The translations under genes were made by a program, and so were the position numbers. 64,000 bases of DNA from Lineus longissimus (Eukaryota; Nemertea; Pilidiophora; Heteronemertea; Lineidae), in assembly GCF_910592395.1 (NCBI RefSeq), contig NC_088315.1, positions 19,200,219 to 19,264,218 of the forward strand. The letters are read 5' to 3'. Under the pieces are notes generated by a model that searched no databases, was not told the DNA's origin, and saw only the letters and a list, made by a program, of their open reading frames with translations. Below are positions 55,301 through 64,000 of the stretch, piece after piece. Every line of letters begins with the position of its first letter. Position 1 is the stretch's first letter.

Positions 55301-58098
55301 TTGAAACATTTTCTTGATGAGCTCTCAAGAATTTCTTGGTTTCGACAAGTTGTTGCTGTATGACGACACAAAGTAATTTTGCACATTCCCGACAATCTCG
55401 ACTCTGACGAAATATCCACGAAACTCGGAATGACTTACCTGGTGTCCCTGACTGGGCCTGTTTCAGCGCTTCTCGGACTGTTGGCACAATCTCTCGCACC
55501 GTGTTTATTGTGGCAGTGTATTTACATAGTGGCTTAAACAACGACATCTGATCAATGTCTTGTAGCGCACCTCGTCCCTGGAAACACAAATTTAATCATT
55601 ACAATAATTTCAGGAATTTCTGAATTAGATGTAATTTTTTTTCCTTAAAGGCTATGCCATTCGTAAGTACTGGTGGTCCAGGTAAATAGAAATGCAGTTA
55701 TACGCAATGCTGTAGTGCAGTTATTATGCATACAAATTTGCCGAAACTTGGCATTTCGGACACCTCTCCATTAAGGACAACCTCTCTATCAAGGACACTA
55801 GTTTTGGTCCCAAATTAGTTGTTTCCATTCAATTTGACCTCTCTATTAAGGACAACCTCTCTATTAAGGACACAAGTTTTGGTCCAAATCTACGGTTTCC
55901 CTTCAATTTGACCTCTCTAATCAGGGCACCTCTCTAATAAGGACTGCACTTGACAGTCCGGAGGGTGTCCGTAATAGAGAGGTTCCACTGTATTTTCATA
56001 CTCGTACCTTAAGTAGTGTAGCCGCAGCACCCCCCATCAGTAAAACGGGCGACTCTGCCATCTGAGCATTCTTCACGGCTGTCACAGTGTTGGTCAACCC
56101 TGAAAAGATCAACGGTTTTGGGAGACTGGCCTCCAGGTCGACAACCAGTCTTAGAGAAGGAAATATAAACCCAAGTGGATTTTGCACATCAGCCTTGGAT
56201 GGCAAGACTTCTTGGAGAATCTGATAATAAATCCAGCCATGGATGTCAGAAGGGACAAGCTAGTCTGGTATGGAGTCAAATCAGGTCCCTACGCAAACGG
56301 TTAAGATATCCGGGGAAGAAGAAGAAGACAACAATGACAGCCGAGCTGTTGAATTAATAGTTTGATTACGTGTGAAGTGTTTTTCAGAAAGATCTAGCCG
56401 AAGGTACTAGGCTGACCTCTTGTCACTAAAATTGTGATAGTGTGATCACTTTAACACTAACTTCAAAACAGTCAGAAAATAAAAAATAAAAAACAGCTGT
56501 TAAGCACCCACCCTAGTTTCTAAAAGACTTGGCTATTCGATTCTGTGCCCGCTGGCAAAAGCAGGAACCACCCTCCCAGAAAGCCGCAGGGATCCAAGCC
56601 CCAGCTGTCAAAGTACACAGCCCACCAAGGCTCCTGAAAGCCCTGGAGCTACCTACCTGGGCCGGCTGTCACCGTGGCCACACCCACCGTCCCTGAAAGT
56701 CTGGCAACGGCGTCTGCAGCAAACACTGTCGTGACCTGAATGAAATCATTGTTAAACTTTTGTAAATTGTTCCATACATAAAAATATATGTAGTCTTCAT
56801 TCATTCCTGGTAATAAACATAATTTTTTGCTCTCAAAACGGCCTTGGAAGGGGTGCCCTCAGATTCATTAATTTCTACCCCAGTCTCGCACTGATGAATT
56901 CTGTCCTTAAGGCAGTCTCCTGATTGAGAGGGATGAACTTGAAAGAAAGTGACCAATTCAGGCCCCGAATCACTGTGTCCTCCTGGCTGGCACAGGTGGC
57001 TGATGTGGGCCGCTCCACTCTACTCACCTCATGTCTGGTGTCAACAATCCTGATGCCAAGTTTCTCCGACGCAACTAAGATTGGCGAGATGTGACCACCA
57101 GTCAACGTGAAGACGAACTTCACACCATGAGCCTGGAACAAAACAACCGAATTGTTGTTAAATTCATTTCAGAGAGAAATAGAGTGGAATCTGATGCAAA
57201 ATCTACTGAGAGGGCTCCTTTTTATGTCTGACATGTCCTTAACCCTAAAACTCATGTTTGGTTTCAAAGCCGACCAGTTCATGTTGTTTGTTCTCGATGT
57301 ATTGTGTGTGACCATGGCATAGATTAGCTGCTCGTCATGTACAGAGTGCATGGGTGGTGGTGTAAATGGAAAGATAATCCCTCGAATCATAGAGTCCTTC
57401 ACAAATGCCCATGTTGTGGGGTAGCATATCTCACCTTGAGCACATCCGCCACCAGCTCACCTCCATGTCGTGTCGAATGGTCCTCAACCTACAGGGAAGT
57501 GTTGTAAATTAGCTAAATTAGACACACAACAAATACTTCTTGGATAGGCCTACATCAGAAGCATTGCTCTTCTTTGACACCTGACATTGTGAGTCGTATC
57601 AATCCGCCGGCATGCCATGTCAACCTGGACGACTTTTGTCTCAGCTGTTTTCATACTGTAGTCTGTGGAGTGGAGGCTGACCCACTGACGTCACTGACAC
57701 TGTCAGTGACAGTGTGTCATGACACTGGCTCCAGCCAGCCACAGTCCACTGGCAATTTTTGCTGTCACAACTGCAAAAGCATTATTGTCAGCATCCTAAT
57801 GGCCATGACTTTCGCACATAGAAGATTTTAAATGATTTAGGCCTAAGAAACACAAACACCCGTAAGATGGCAGCACCATACAGTGGTGGAATTTTAGTTC
57901 CCGACAGGACATGTTGATGTTTGCAAGCCGTTTATTTCAACGTAGTACAATAAATTTTGATCTCACCCGGTGGAACAGTTGGTACAAAACACCAAATCGC
58001 CTGAGGAATGCAAAGATTGTCAAAGGGACGATGCCAGCAGCCACAGTTGGCCCATAATTTTGGGCAACTTCGACAAATTGTCCAAATCCGGAAGCCAT
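49311..58098 (-). CDS. ILVBL: ILVBL / 2-hydroxyacyl-CoA lyase 2, ThDP-dependent enzyme (16 exons, 631 aa)
   Basis: Exons (minus): 58098-57967, 57488-57435, 57132-57028, 56735-56657, 56099-56008, 55577-55439, 54906-54795, 54018-53918, 53573-53464, 53052-52929, 52141-52047, 51666-51512, 51132-50995, 50254-50080, 49851-49753, 49496-49311; 1896 nt, every junction in phase. Length matches human ILVBL (632 aa). Order: N-terminal membrane span (about 14-33), pyrimidine-binding domain with the catalytic Glu of DTRHE (E97), [12 protein letters not shown], the central domain ([24 protein letters not shown]), and the ThDP-binding motif GDG (519-521) with its Asn about 25 residues on (GNDACW). It ends in NFRDGSISV. 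The mammalian enzyme is an ER protein that cleaves 2-hydroxyacyl-CoAs, including in phytosphingosine breakdown. Exon 12 uses a weak GTGCGC donor. Introns carry SINEs, MITEs, a 45-bp minisatellite, a 156-bp repeat and a long foldback. Confidence 0.97.
49605..49738. mobile_element. Degraded pogo-like MITE, ILVBL intron 15
   Basis: TCTATTAAGGACACTGTATT, AATCAGGACACCTCTC and a mutated end GATAGAGATGTTCGACAGTA. Confidence 0.7.
49888..50060 (+). mobile_element. tRNA-derived SINE, ILVBL intron 14
   Basis: AGTGGCAGAGTGGTTAGAGC (A box) and AGGTCGTAGGTGTGACACTC (mutated B box) at tRNA spacing, with AACCAGGAGGTCG. It is a SINE, not a tRNA gene, because the acceptor arm does not pair. Confidence 0.75.
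50411..50630. mobile_element. Near-perfect foldback (about 98-bp arms), ILVBL intron 13
   Basis: TGACTCGCTCTACCAAAACT ... CTTTTGTGAAATG on the left is mirrored almost base for base by CATTTCACAAAAG ... AGTTTTGGTAGAGCGGGTCA, with a loop of about 20 bp. CATTTG flanks both ends, a possible target duplication. Confidence 0.95.
50635..50750. mobile_element. Palindromic MITE (ATATGAATAAAGACTAG family)
   Basis: GGTGATATGAATAAAGATCA ... TAGTCTTTATTCATATCACC, directly beside the foldback. Confidence 0.9.
51300..51490 (+). mobile_element. SINE body fragment, ILVBL intron 12
   Basis: TTTTTACACCTGGGTGGGA and AAGTGTCTTGCCCAAGGACA are a widely shared metazoan SINE body motif. The tRNA head is missing. 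Confidence 0.55.
52215..52800. repeat. 156-bp tandem repeat, about 3.7 copies, ILVBL intron 10
   Basis: GATGCTCCAGAACTGCCCAC recurs at 52382, 52538 and 52694. Units are highly similar, open in several frames by chance, and noncoding. Confidence 0.95.
53097..53335. mobile_element. Two adjacent palindromic MITEs, ILVBL intron 9
   Basis: 53097-53212 and 53218-53335, both of the ATATGAATAAAGACTAG family; the second is more diverged (CTATAAAGACTAGTAAATGC). Confidence 0.85.
53755..53885 (-). mobile_element. SINE fragment, ILVBL intron 8
   Basis: Minus strand: CCGGGTTCGATTCCCAGTCG (B box), then CGGGTCTCCGGTTTCCTCCT. Confidence 0.55.
54235..54780. repeat. 45-bp minisatellite with two unit types, ILVBL intron 7
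   Basis: About 12 copies of AGTCACTAATAGCCTAATGA + a variable half. Copies up to 54540 carry CTGGAGTAGTTCAGAG; copies after it carry CTCGCAAAGTTTAAAG. Ends about 14 bp from the exon 7 splice donor (54794). Confidence 0.97.
55647..55990. mobile_element. AT-rich MITE abutting a pogo-like MITE, ILVBL intron 5
   Basis: 55647-55756 is a truncated AT-rich MITE (AATAGAAATGCAGTTATACG). It runs into a pogo-like MITE (about 55757-55990) with CTCTCTATTAAGGACA duplicated, ending GAGAGGTTCCACTG + TA. Confidence 0.8.
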
Positions 58099-59577
58099 TC
58101 TTTGCACTTTGACCTTTGGTCTTGTTAGGGAGTTTTTCCCAAATGTACGCGATGATGACGTGCCCCATTAACAGGACGTAACATCTATTTTAAAATGCGT
58201 TTCCAAAGTGAATGCATGAGGACAACCCATTTGTGTCGTATATCACTGGAAACGCCCGATTCCCCTGATTCTGCAGGATGTTAAATCGGGCATTTTATTT
58301 CTTTAAATAAATCATAAGCGTCGCATTTGCTCCTAGCTCTGTTCACCATCCCAAATGGCAATATTTCAGTGTCACACATCCCAAGTTCAGTGTACACATA
58401 CGTCGGCAACAACAGTATAAATGCGTAGTTTCTTGTTAGCCGCCTATTGAGTAGCGCTCTAGGTTTCAGAAACTTCAAAAAAACATGTATTTGCCAAAAT
58501 AACTGCTGAACCAACACTGACGTACTGTAAGGACCGAGAAATCAATGACTTTAGGAACTACGGTGAGGGGAGCGCATGAATAAAAAAACTCCCTAATGAG
58601 ACCTTTTGTTTTCGTTTTGAAGGGGTTATTAACACGACTGCCGTGTTTCGAACAGCGAAAATGACCTTACAGGCCAGAGACCTCTATTAGCCAGTGTATA
58701 CATTCTGTGTACATTTTAATGAACATAGTGAAAAAAGTACACCAGGGGTGCTTTAATTCCAACCAAATTTTATATGTGTTATGAAGAGGCTTTTATCGGG
58801 TTGCTGGTGTATCAGGTCAACGTTAATAAAGTTTCAAAATATTTCAATACCGATTGCCTGAGAAAAAATGATTTCCGTACACCATATCCATCAAAACGTC
58901 ACTGGCGCATTGATATGGCCCTGTCAAAGTACAAGTTCTAAACTGACCAGTGAGACCACATTTTCTTAAATATATTATCCAAAAGCATATTTCTGTGATG
59001 GCCTAGGTCTGTTGATTAAGAATCAACCACAAATTGAGAATTAATTCCACTTTGGTCCATCCCAGCCATGTCTTTACCACAACTTGACATTTTAATAAGC
59101 TCTATTTTACTCTTCCGGTTGTGGATGAATACATGTCTCTGCCCAACCACTTTGTTTTGTTTTATTAATATTTTGGTAAACTATAAATCCATGTCAGCCG
59201 CGGCCGAGGACACAATCACGGTGACTTGTTGTTTGTACAAGGAAGTGTTGCATTATCTCCATATAACTTGTAAATTTTGTGCTTATTGAGCTAATTTGGT
59301 GTTGATTAGCTCACTGAATGAATAGAGACTTTATTGGACTCTTCAGAAAGCCTGGGGTAAGCATTCTTTGGTGAAAATGGGGAGGCGAAAGAAGGGAGAC
59401 CTATGTCTTCCTCTGTCTTTGCCTTGGCCTACTTTCACTTTCTCCATGCTTGTGTGCAGGGGGCTCGGACAGGGGTTTGGTAATGGGTTGGGGGCGGGGG
59501 TGGGGGTGGGGGCTTTCGGGGGTGGGGGCTTTCCCCATGACCTGTTCTTAAAGAAACCCTTTTTTGTCTCTTTGCAG
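58099..59577. promoter_or_regulatory. Divergent upstream region of ILVBL (-) and the NADAR gene (+)
   Basis: Non-repetitive 1.5-kb spacer between divergent genes. The NADAR gene's first coding exon begins at an acceptor (59577), so a 5' noncoding exon must lie here or further left. 59483-59535 is a G-rich tract just before that acceptor's pyrimidine tract. Confidence 0.45.
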
Positions 59578-59622
59578 CTTGCATATCAACTGAATCGAGC
59601 GTTCAGCCAAATCGGATGTGCC

Positions 59623-61158
59623 ATGATCATGATGAATTCTCAAGAGAAGTACACGTTGTTCTTTGGGAAGGATTCCCCGTTCAGTCAGCATTATCCGTGC
59701 AACTTCAAAATTGGGAGTGTCACCTATAACTGTGCGGAGCAGTATATGATGCATCAAAAAGCAGGTAGGACATTAGTCACAATCCAACATTCGCTTGCAC
59801 TCTGGATGTGGTGGTCCTGCCTCGTCTCTTCCCATGAAGAATGAATAAATAAGATGACAAATGGACTACCTAGGGAGTTTAAATCTGGCTGTGTTGCATT
59901 CGGACTCCTCTCAATCTCATTTTACAACAAAACTTATCGATGTCATTGTTCTGTGACTGCCAAAACCATCCTGAGAATATCAGAAATTTTAGGATTCGTT
60001 TCTCTCTCACCACGTGCGGGACGTAGGATCTAGCGCTAAGAACACCTGATACTCTCAGGATGGCCAAATCGGGATTCAACGAAGTTCTTCTCCAATCTAA
60101 TTCACTGCTTTATGACATGTGGAGAATCTGCATTTTGGTCACACTTGTCCGATGTTTGCTCAGGAGGAGTAAAGACCAAGAAACTGATGACCATTGCTGG
60201 GAATTCGGCATCTTATAAAGCATCATGATGAATAGTGAAGACATATCTTCAGTTTTTGTCTCTTCTTATTCTAATTCTACTCATCTCTATTACAGTTGTG
60301 TTTGGCGATCAAGACATGGCAAAGAAGATCTTGGCGACAACTGATCCAAAACAGCAGAAAAAATACGGACGAAAAGTTCAAAATTTCATCAAGGATGTTT
60401 GGAATCAGAAAAGTCTGGAGGTCGTGAAAGAGGCTTCGATGGCCAAGTTCTCTCAGGATGCTTTGCTATCACAGGCACTGAGGGACACTGAAGGGACTGT
60501 TTTGGTTGAGTGTAGTCCACGGGATAGGTTGTGGGGTATCGGCCTTGGCAAAAACAATCCCAAGGCCCATGTTAAGAAGAACTGGAGGGGGAAGAATTTG
60601 CTGGGCTACGTCCTTACAGAAGTTCGGGATGCGCTGTTGAAAAAAGACACTGATTTGAGCGATGGGACTGTTATGCAGTCACAACGTGTGGACCAAGAGA
60701 GTTCTGAGATTGATACAAAGAATACTGCAAAAAGAAAAGATATTGCTGAGTCAGTTGCTAAAGGGACTGAAAATAAAAGTAAGGGTGGGCTGGGGAAGGG
60801 TGGGAAAAAGGGGAAAATAATTCCTGTAACGCCTACTAAAGATAAAATTGTGTCCGAGATTGTCGACTCTAAAAACACAAAACTTGATGGGAATAAATTG
60901 GACCAAGTGGACATCGGGATGTACGGCGTCGTAACGGATGCTAACCCTGATTCTGATGGGGACACGAAGACAGTTGATAAATGTTTGGGGGCGTCAGGTT
61001 CGTCTTGCATGGTAGCAGAATCTGAGCCAGATCTCGGTGATGTTGCCATGGAAACGGACGAGGCTTCCGATACGAAGCGTCGCGGGAAAGTTAGAAAGGC
61101 CGACAGTTCTGATGATGATGATTATCAACACCCGTCTAAGAAAAATAAGGTCTGTTGA
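59623..61158 (+). CDS. NADAR-domain protein (YbiA/DUF1768-like) with acidic C-terminal tail (2 exons, 334 aa)
   Basis: Exons 59623-59764 and 60296-61158; 1005 nt, in phase across a 531-bp intron (GTAGGA ... TTACAG). The N-terminal 160 residues are a NADAR domain: LFFGKDSPFSQHYP, YNCAEQYMMHQKA, AKKILATTDPKQQKKYGRKV, LLSQALRDTEGTVLVECSP, DRLWGIGL and WRGKNLLGYVL. NADAR proteins are N-glycosidases; some act in riboflavin-derived metabolite clean-up and others remove ADP-ribose from guanine in nucleic acid. The remaining 170 residues are low-complexity, with Lys-rich, Asp-rich and Ser-Asp stretches, ending DDDDYQHPSKKNKVC, which could be a nuclear signal by inference. The 5' exon starts at 59578 (after tttgcag) and is open in frame before the ATG, so a few more residues are possible. 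An AATAAA lies 46 bp past the stop codon. Confidence 0.92.
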
Positions 61159-61203
61159 CAATATTGTGCCATATCAGAGTTGTTAAAATTTGTCACCTGA
61201 TGC

Positions 61204-61209
61204 AATAAA
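61204..61209 (+). terminator. Candidate poly(A) signal of the NADAR gene
   Basis: AATAAA 46 bp after the TGA stop codon, followed by a T/G-rich stretch. Typical spacing for a short 3' UTR. Confidence 0.7.
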
Positions 61210-61289
61210 TATAAGCTTGTTAATTTTGATGTAACTTTTGTTGTCTCTGAATTGAAATCTGATTAGCAGGGCTCTGAAAATCATAGATG

Positions 61290-61612
61290 TAGTGACAGGC
61301 TTCGGGAATACAATTGGTTCCTGTCGAAGGGTCCAGGTTGTGACCGCATCATCTCTGAAGATTGTGACAGAAGCGTCGAATCGGGTCATTAGCCCTGGTT
61401 GTGACGACGGCCAACGGTTCCTGCCTGGGAGGCCAGGTTGGGCCCATACCATTCTTTCCAAAGATTGTGACAGAAGCGTCAATTCTGATTATCCGCCATG
61501 GTTGTGATACTACCATTGATTCCTGCCCAAGTCCAGGTTGTGACTACTATTCTTAGCAAAGATACTGACAGACGTCTTGACTTGGGTTATTAGCCCTAGT
61601 TGTGATATCATT
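61290..61612. repeat. Diverged 101-bp tandem repeat, about 3 copies
   Basis: GGTTCCTG, CCAGGTTGTGAC, AAGATTGTGACAGAAGCGTC and TTAGCCCTGGTTGTGA recur in order just downstream of the NADAR gene. Confidence 0.8.
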
Positions 61613-62600
61613 GCCACAATTTTGAAATTAAAAAATTTAAATAAATAAAGAAGTCAATGTAGTTAGACTCATAAATAAAAAAATATTTATTCCCGATCAG
61701 CTATAGCTAGAAAGAGGCCACATAATATATAATCCATCATTTCTGTGTATCTTCAAATATTATGTTTTTTGGCAACAAATGAAACTCTTCTTTTAGAGGT
61801 TGTGATTTCTTGAGAAACCCATCCCGATTTACTTGGTCACAAAAATGGTGGAGTTTACAAAAATGTTAAGGTTTAGAAATTACTCTCTCACCAGCATTAA
61901 AACAGAGAGGAAGGGGAGCAACTGTCCCATTGTCCCATCAATCCATCATAACAAAGACCCAATCCCAATCCCGATTGGCAATTTCAGCAAATCCCGAGGC
62001 AATGTCAGCAAATCTCGTAGCAATTTCAGCAAATCCCGAGGCAATTTTGCCCCTCCTGAATTTTTCCTACATTGTTTTCTTAACACAAAAACCACAGCAG
62101 GTTTTTGGTCTTTGCCAATGTCACAGCCATTTTTGAGAACGGCTAATATGTTTGCTATTACAGAAGGGTCCTAACCCTGCTTTTTCTTAGTTCGTCCTGT
62201 CCTTTTCTTTGCTAGGATCCCTGGAAGCAACACTATTTGCTTCAACCCCACTCAAAATCAAGGAAAAAACAGAATCTAACATTGCACATAAGCTTATGAC
62301 ACATTTCAATCTTCCCCGTACAATATCTATGGACAACAAAGAACATTGAAGAAATAAAACAATGCTTTCGATGCAACAATGATTCACAGACGTCATAAAG
62401 GTCTCGGTTGTTCACTAAGTTCCTACCGACTTGCCAGCGGTGTGCATCAAGGATGACACGACGTTGGTAGTTTAGCATGACCTAACTGAACTCGATAAAT
62501 AAGTACTGGCACCACAATAAGCTGCACTCCAACAATCAATGGCACCTTTACAATGAACTGCACTCTGATAATCAATTGGAACATTTATCAAAGATCCTCC
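61613..62600. other. Gene-free spacer between the NADAR gene and ERGIC2
   Basis: AT-rich. A short internal repeat (AATTTCAGCAAATCCCGAGG) occurs three times at 61978-62045. Nothing coding seen. Confidence 0.6.
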
Positions 62601-62621
62601 TCCCACCAATACACCTATGTA

Positions 62622-62871
62622 CAGTGGAACCTCCCTTAGCGGGCACCTCTCTATTAAGGACAACCTCTCTATTAAGGACAACCTCTCTATTAAGGACAAC
62701 CTCTCTGTTTAGCACAACCTCTCTATTAAGGACAACCTCTCTATTAAGGACACTAGTTTTAGTCCCAAATTGGTTGTTTCCAATCAATTTGACGTCTCTA
62801 GTCAGGACACCTCTCTATTAGGGACAGCACTTGTCAGTCCCGAGGGTGTCCTTAATAGAGAGGTTCTACTG
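62622..62871. mobile_element. Pogo-like MITE with internal tandem expansion
   Basis: CAGTGGAACCTCCCTTAGCG ... AATAGAGAGGTTCTACTG with TA on both sides. The subterminal ACCTCTCTATTAAGGACA unit is repeated about six times (one copy with GTTTAGCACA). Confidence 0.9.
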
Positions 62872-63254
62872 TAAATATAATTTTGAAAGAAAGTTGGACC
62901 AGTAGAGTACAGACCATTCACAATACAGAAGTCAAACCCGATAGCAAATTTTACACCCAATTTTTTCAAACCAAAAAGTCTCAAAGATTTTTCTGAAAGA
63001 AGTGGTGGTGGTGGGGGGGGGGGGGGTCGTGCGCCCACCCACTGCAGCCCCCTTGGACCCAACCCTGTACATTTATATTCTAGGGATGCGACAGTGTTTA
63101 GAGCGAAAACAAATAAATTTTTCCATGTGAAAATGTCAAGTAGACTAAAAGCTGGTTGTGCGAAATTCGCTCAATCTTACACCTGCAGTGGCAAGATTCA
63201 AAACCTCAGGCACAGTGTTGCACACATTGTATTTTTATAGCTTTCCAATAGTCC

Positions 63255-63747
63255 TCAAGATGTTGTAGGAAATATCGGTGCATCTGGAACGAGGTTGACT
63301 GGGGTAGTTGGCGGCGTTTCTGACGGCAGGGTAGTGATAGGTTCGGACGGAGATTGCGGTGCGTCAGACGGCGACTTGTATTTGCCAAACTTGTATCTGC
63401 AGCAGACGACATCAATGAGGCAACCAATGAGGGAATGTATCATACCTGGAAGAGATTAGACGAAGTGATGTCACTTACAAAGACTGAAAGACTTAAAGTC
63501 AAATTCAAATGGAATTTATAGCCCTTGATTACGAAATTTAGAACAGTATCAGGTATGGTTGATCCGAGGTTGATTCGCACTGACCTGAGGTTGCGAACAC
63601 ACCACCTATTATCCCACACAAACGTACGAGGAACTGACTGTAAGGTTGATGCGTCTCCTTAACGTGCACTTTGAATGACGATACGTCGTATTTGAGAAAT
63701 ATCCCCGGGACGCCGTGACTTCCTTTGTTGTGGTCGATAGAACGATT
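63255..63747 (-). CDS. ERGIC2: ERGIC2, C-terminal two exons (gene continues beyond the right edge)
   Basis: Exons (minus) 63747-63585 and 63445-63255, joined in phase (TCA G / GT ATG). They encode the end of the luminal domain (GSHGVPGIFLKYDVSS), the sequence before and through the second membrane span (FLVRLCGIIGGVFATSG, MIHSLIGCLIDVV) and a cytosolic tail. ERGIC2 cycles between the ER and Golgi as part of an ERGIC1/2/3 cargo-receptor complex. The tail after CCRYKFGKY is Pro/Ser/Thr-rich and unlike the human one. Upstream exons are not in the window; I see no convincing exon in 63748-64000. Confidence 0.92.
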
Positions 63748-64000
63748 CTGAAAAATAAACAGATCGACTTCTTAAAATATCACTCAAAATACCCTCTTTG
63801 CTGTTGTTTATACTTTTTACTGGGTCATCAATTTGGTCTGAACGCACAAAGATCTGGACTTTTAGACTTCATCAAATGGTTGAAATATACAGGCAGATGT
63901 AGGCTGATACCCACATGTTCTGAGCCCCTCTAACTGGTTACAAACACACTAGACGGATGGACCATTGATACCTATGAACCTCCTACTGGTCAAATATTCT
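63748..64000. other. ERGIC2 intron sequence to the window edge
   Basis: No convincing exon; presumed intron of ERGIC2. Confidence 0.5.

Noticed and set aside
60235..61158. Stand-alone secreted 307-aa protein
   Set aside because: The apparent signal peptide is intron sequence ending in TTACAG; the in-phase upstream exon completes the NADAR domain.
1..64000. Prokaryotic operon, phage or toxin-antitoxin type system
   Set aside because: All supported genes are animal genes with spliceosomal introns; no bacterial-type gene cluster is present.

Overview
This is nuclear DNA from an animal. The genes have many short exons with GT-AG introns that stay in phase over long distances, they encode animal-specific families, and the introns and spacers are full of SINEs, MITEs, minisatellites and a LINE tail. 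Repeat types and gene content suit a marine invertebrate (lophotrochozoan or non-vertebrate deuterostome). The sequence alone does not settle the phylum.

Layout, left to right. (1) 1-4 kb is repeat-rich spacer. (2) 4.53-7.60 kb (+) is an intronless adhesion GPCR with an unusual ectodomain, immediately preceded by a 42-bp minisatellite. (3) 9.69-17.89 kb (-) is a 13-coding-exon MIS18BP1/KNL2 gene (SANTA, CENP-C-like motif, SANT, acidic tail; 1149 aa). Its introns carry a 29-bp array, a 21-bp/145-bp satellite and a pogo-like MITE. (4) 18.7-19.5 kb is a 5'-truncated LINE, followed by a MITE. (5) 21.87-25.93 kb (-) is a 4-exon gene for an unrecognised 890-aa helical/coiled-coil protein. (6) 26-33 kb is a transposon graveyard with SINEs, foldbacks, nested DNA elements and a large element carrying a (CGT)n tract. 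(7) 34.34-42.13 kb (-) is a tectonic (TCTN) gene in 14 exons. (8) 43.08-45.34 kb (+) is a 5-exon gene for an unrecognised 210-aa protein, head-to-head with tectonic. (9) 49.31-58.10 kb (-) is a 16-exon ILVBL/HACL2 gene, 631 aa. (10) 59.62-61.16 kb (+) is a two-exon NADAR-domain gene, head-to-head with ILVBL. (11) 63.25-63.75 kb (-) holds the last two exons of ERGIC2, which runs off the right edge.

I derived the gene models by hand from splice signals and reading phase. For MIS18BP1, ILVBL, the 890-aa gene, the 210-aa gene and the NADAR gene, the summed exon lengths are divisible by three and every junction is in phase. In tectonic one junction (exon 1/2) remains unresolved, and intron 2 appears to use a GC donor or a weak GT donor. 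The genes look like an ordinary mixed neighbourhood (centromere licensing, ciliary transition zone, lipid alpha-oxidation, ER-Golgi trafficking, ADP-ribose chemistry) rather than a functional cluster. The least familiar content is the 890-aa and 210-aa proteins, the GPCR domain order, the MIS18BP1 with a CENP-C-like motif, and the habit of minisatellites and MITEs to sit right at splice sites.
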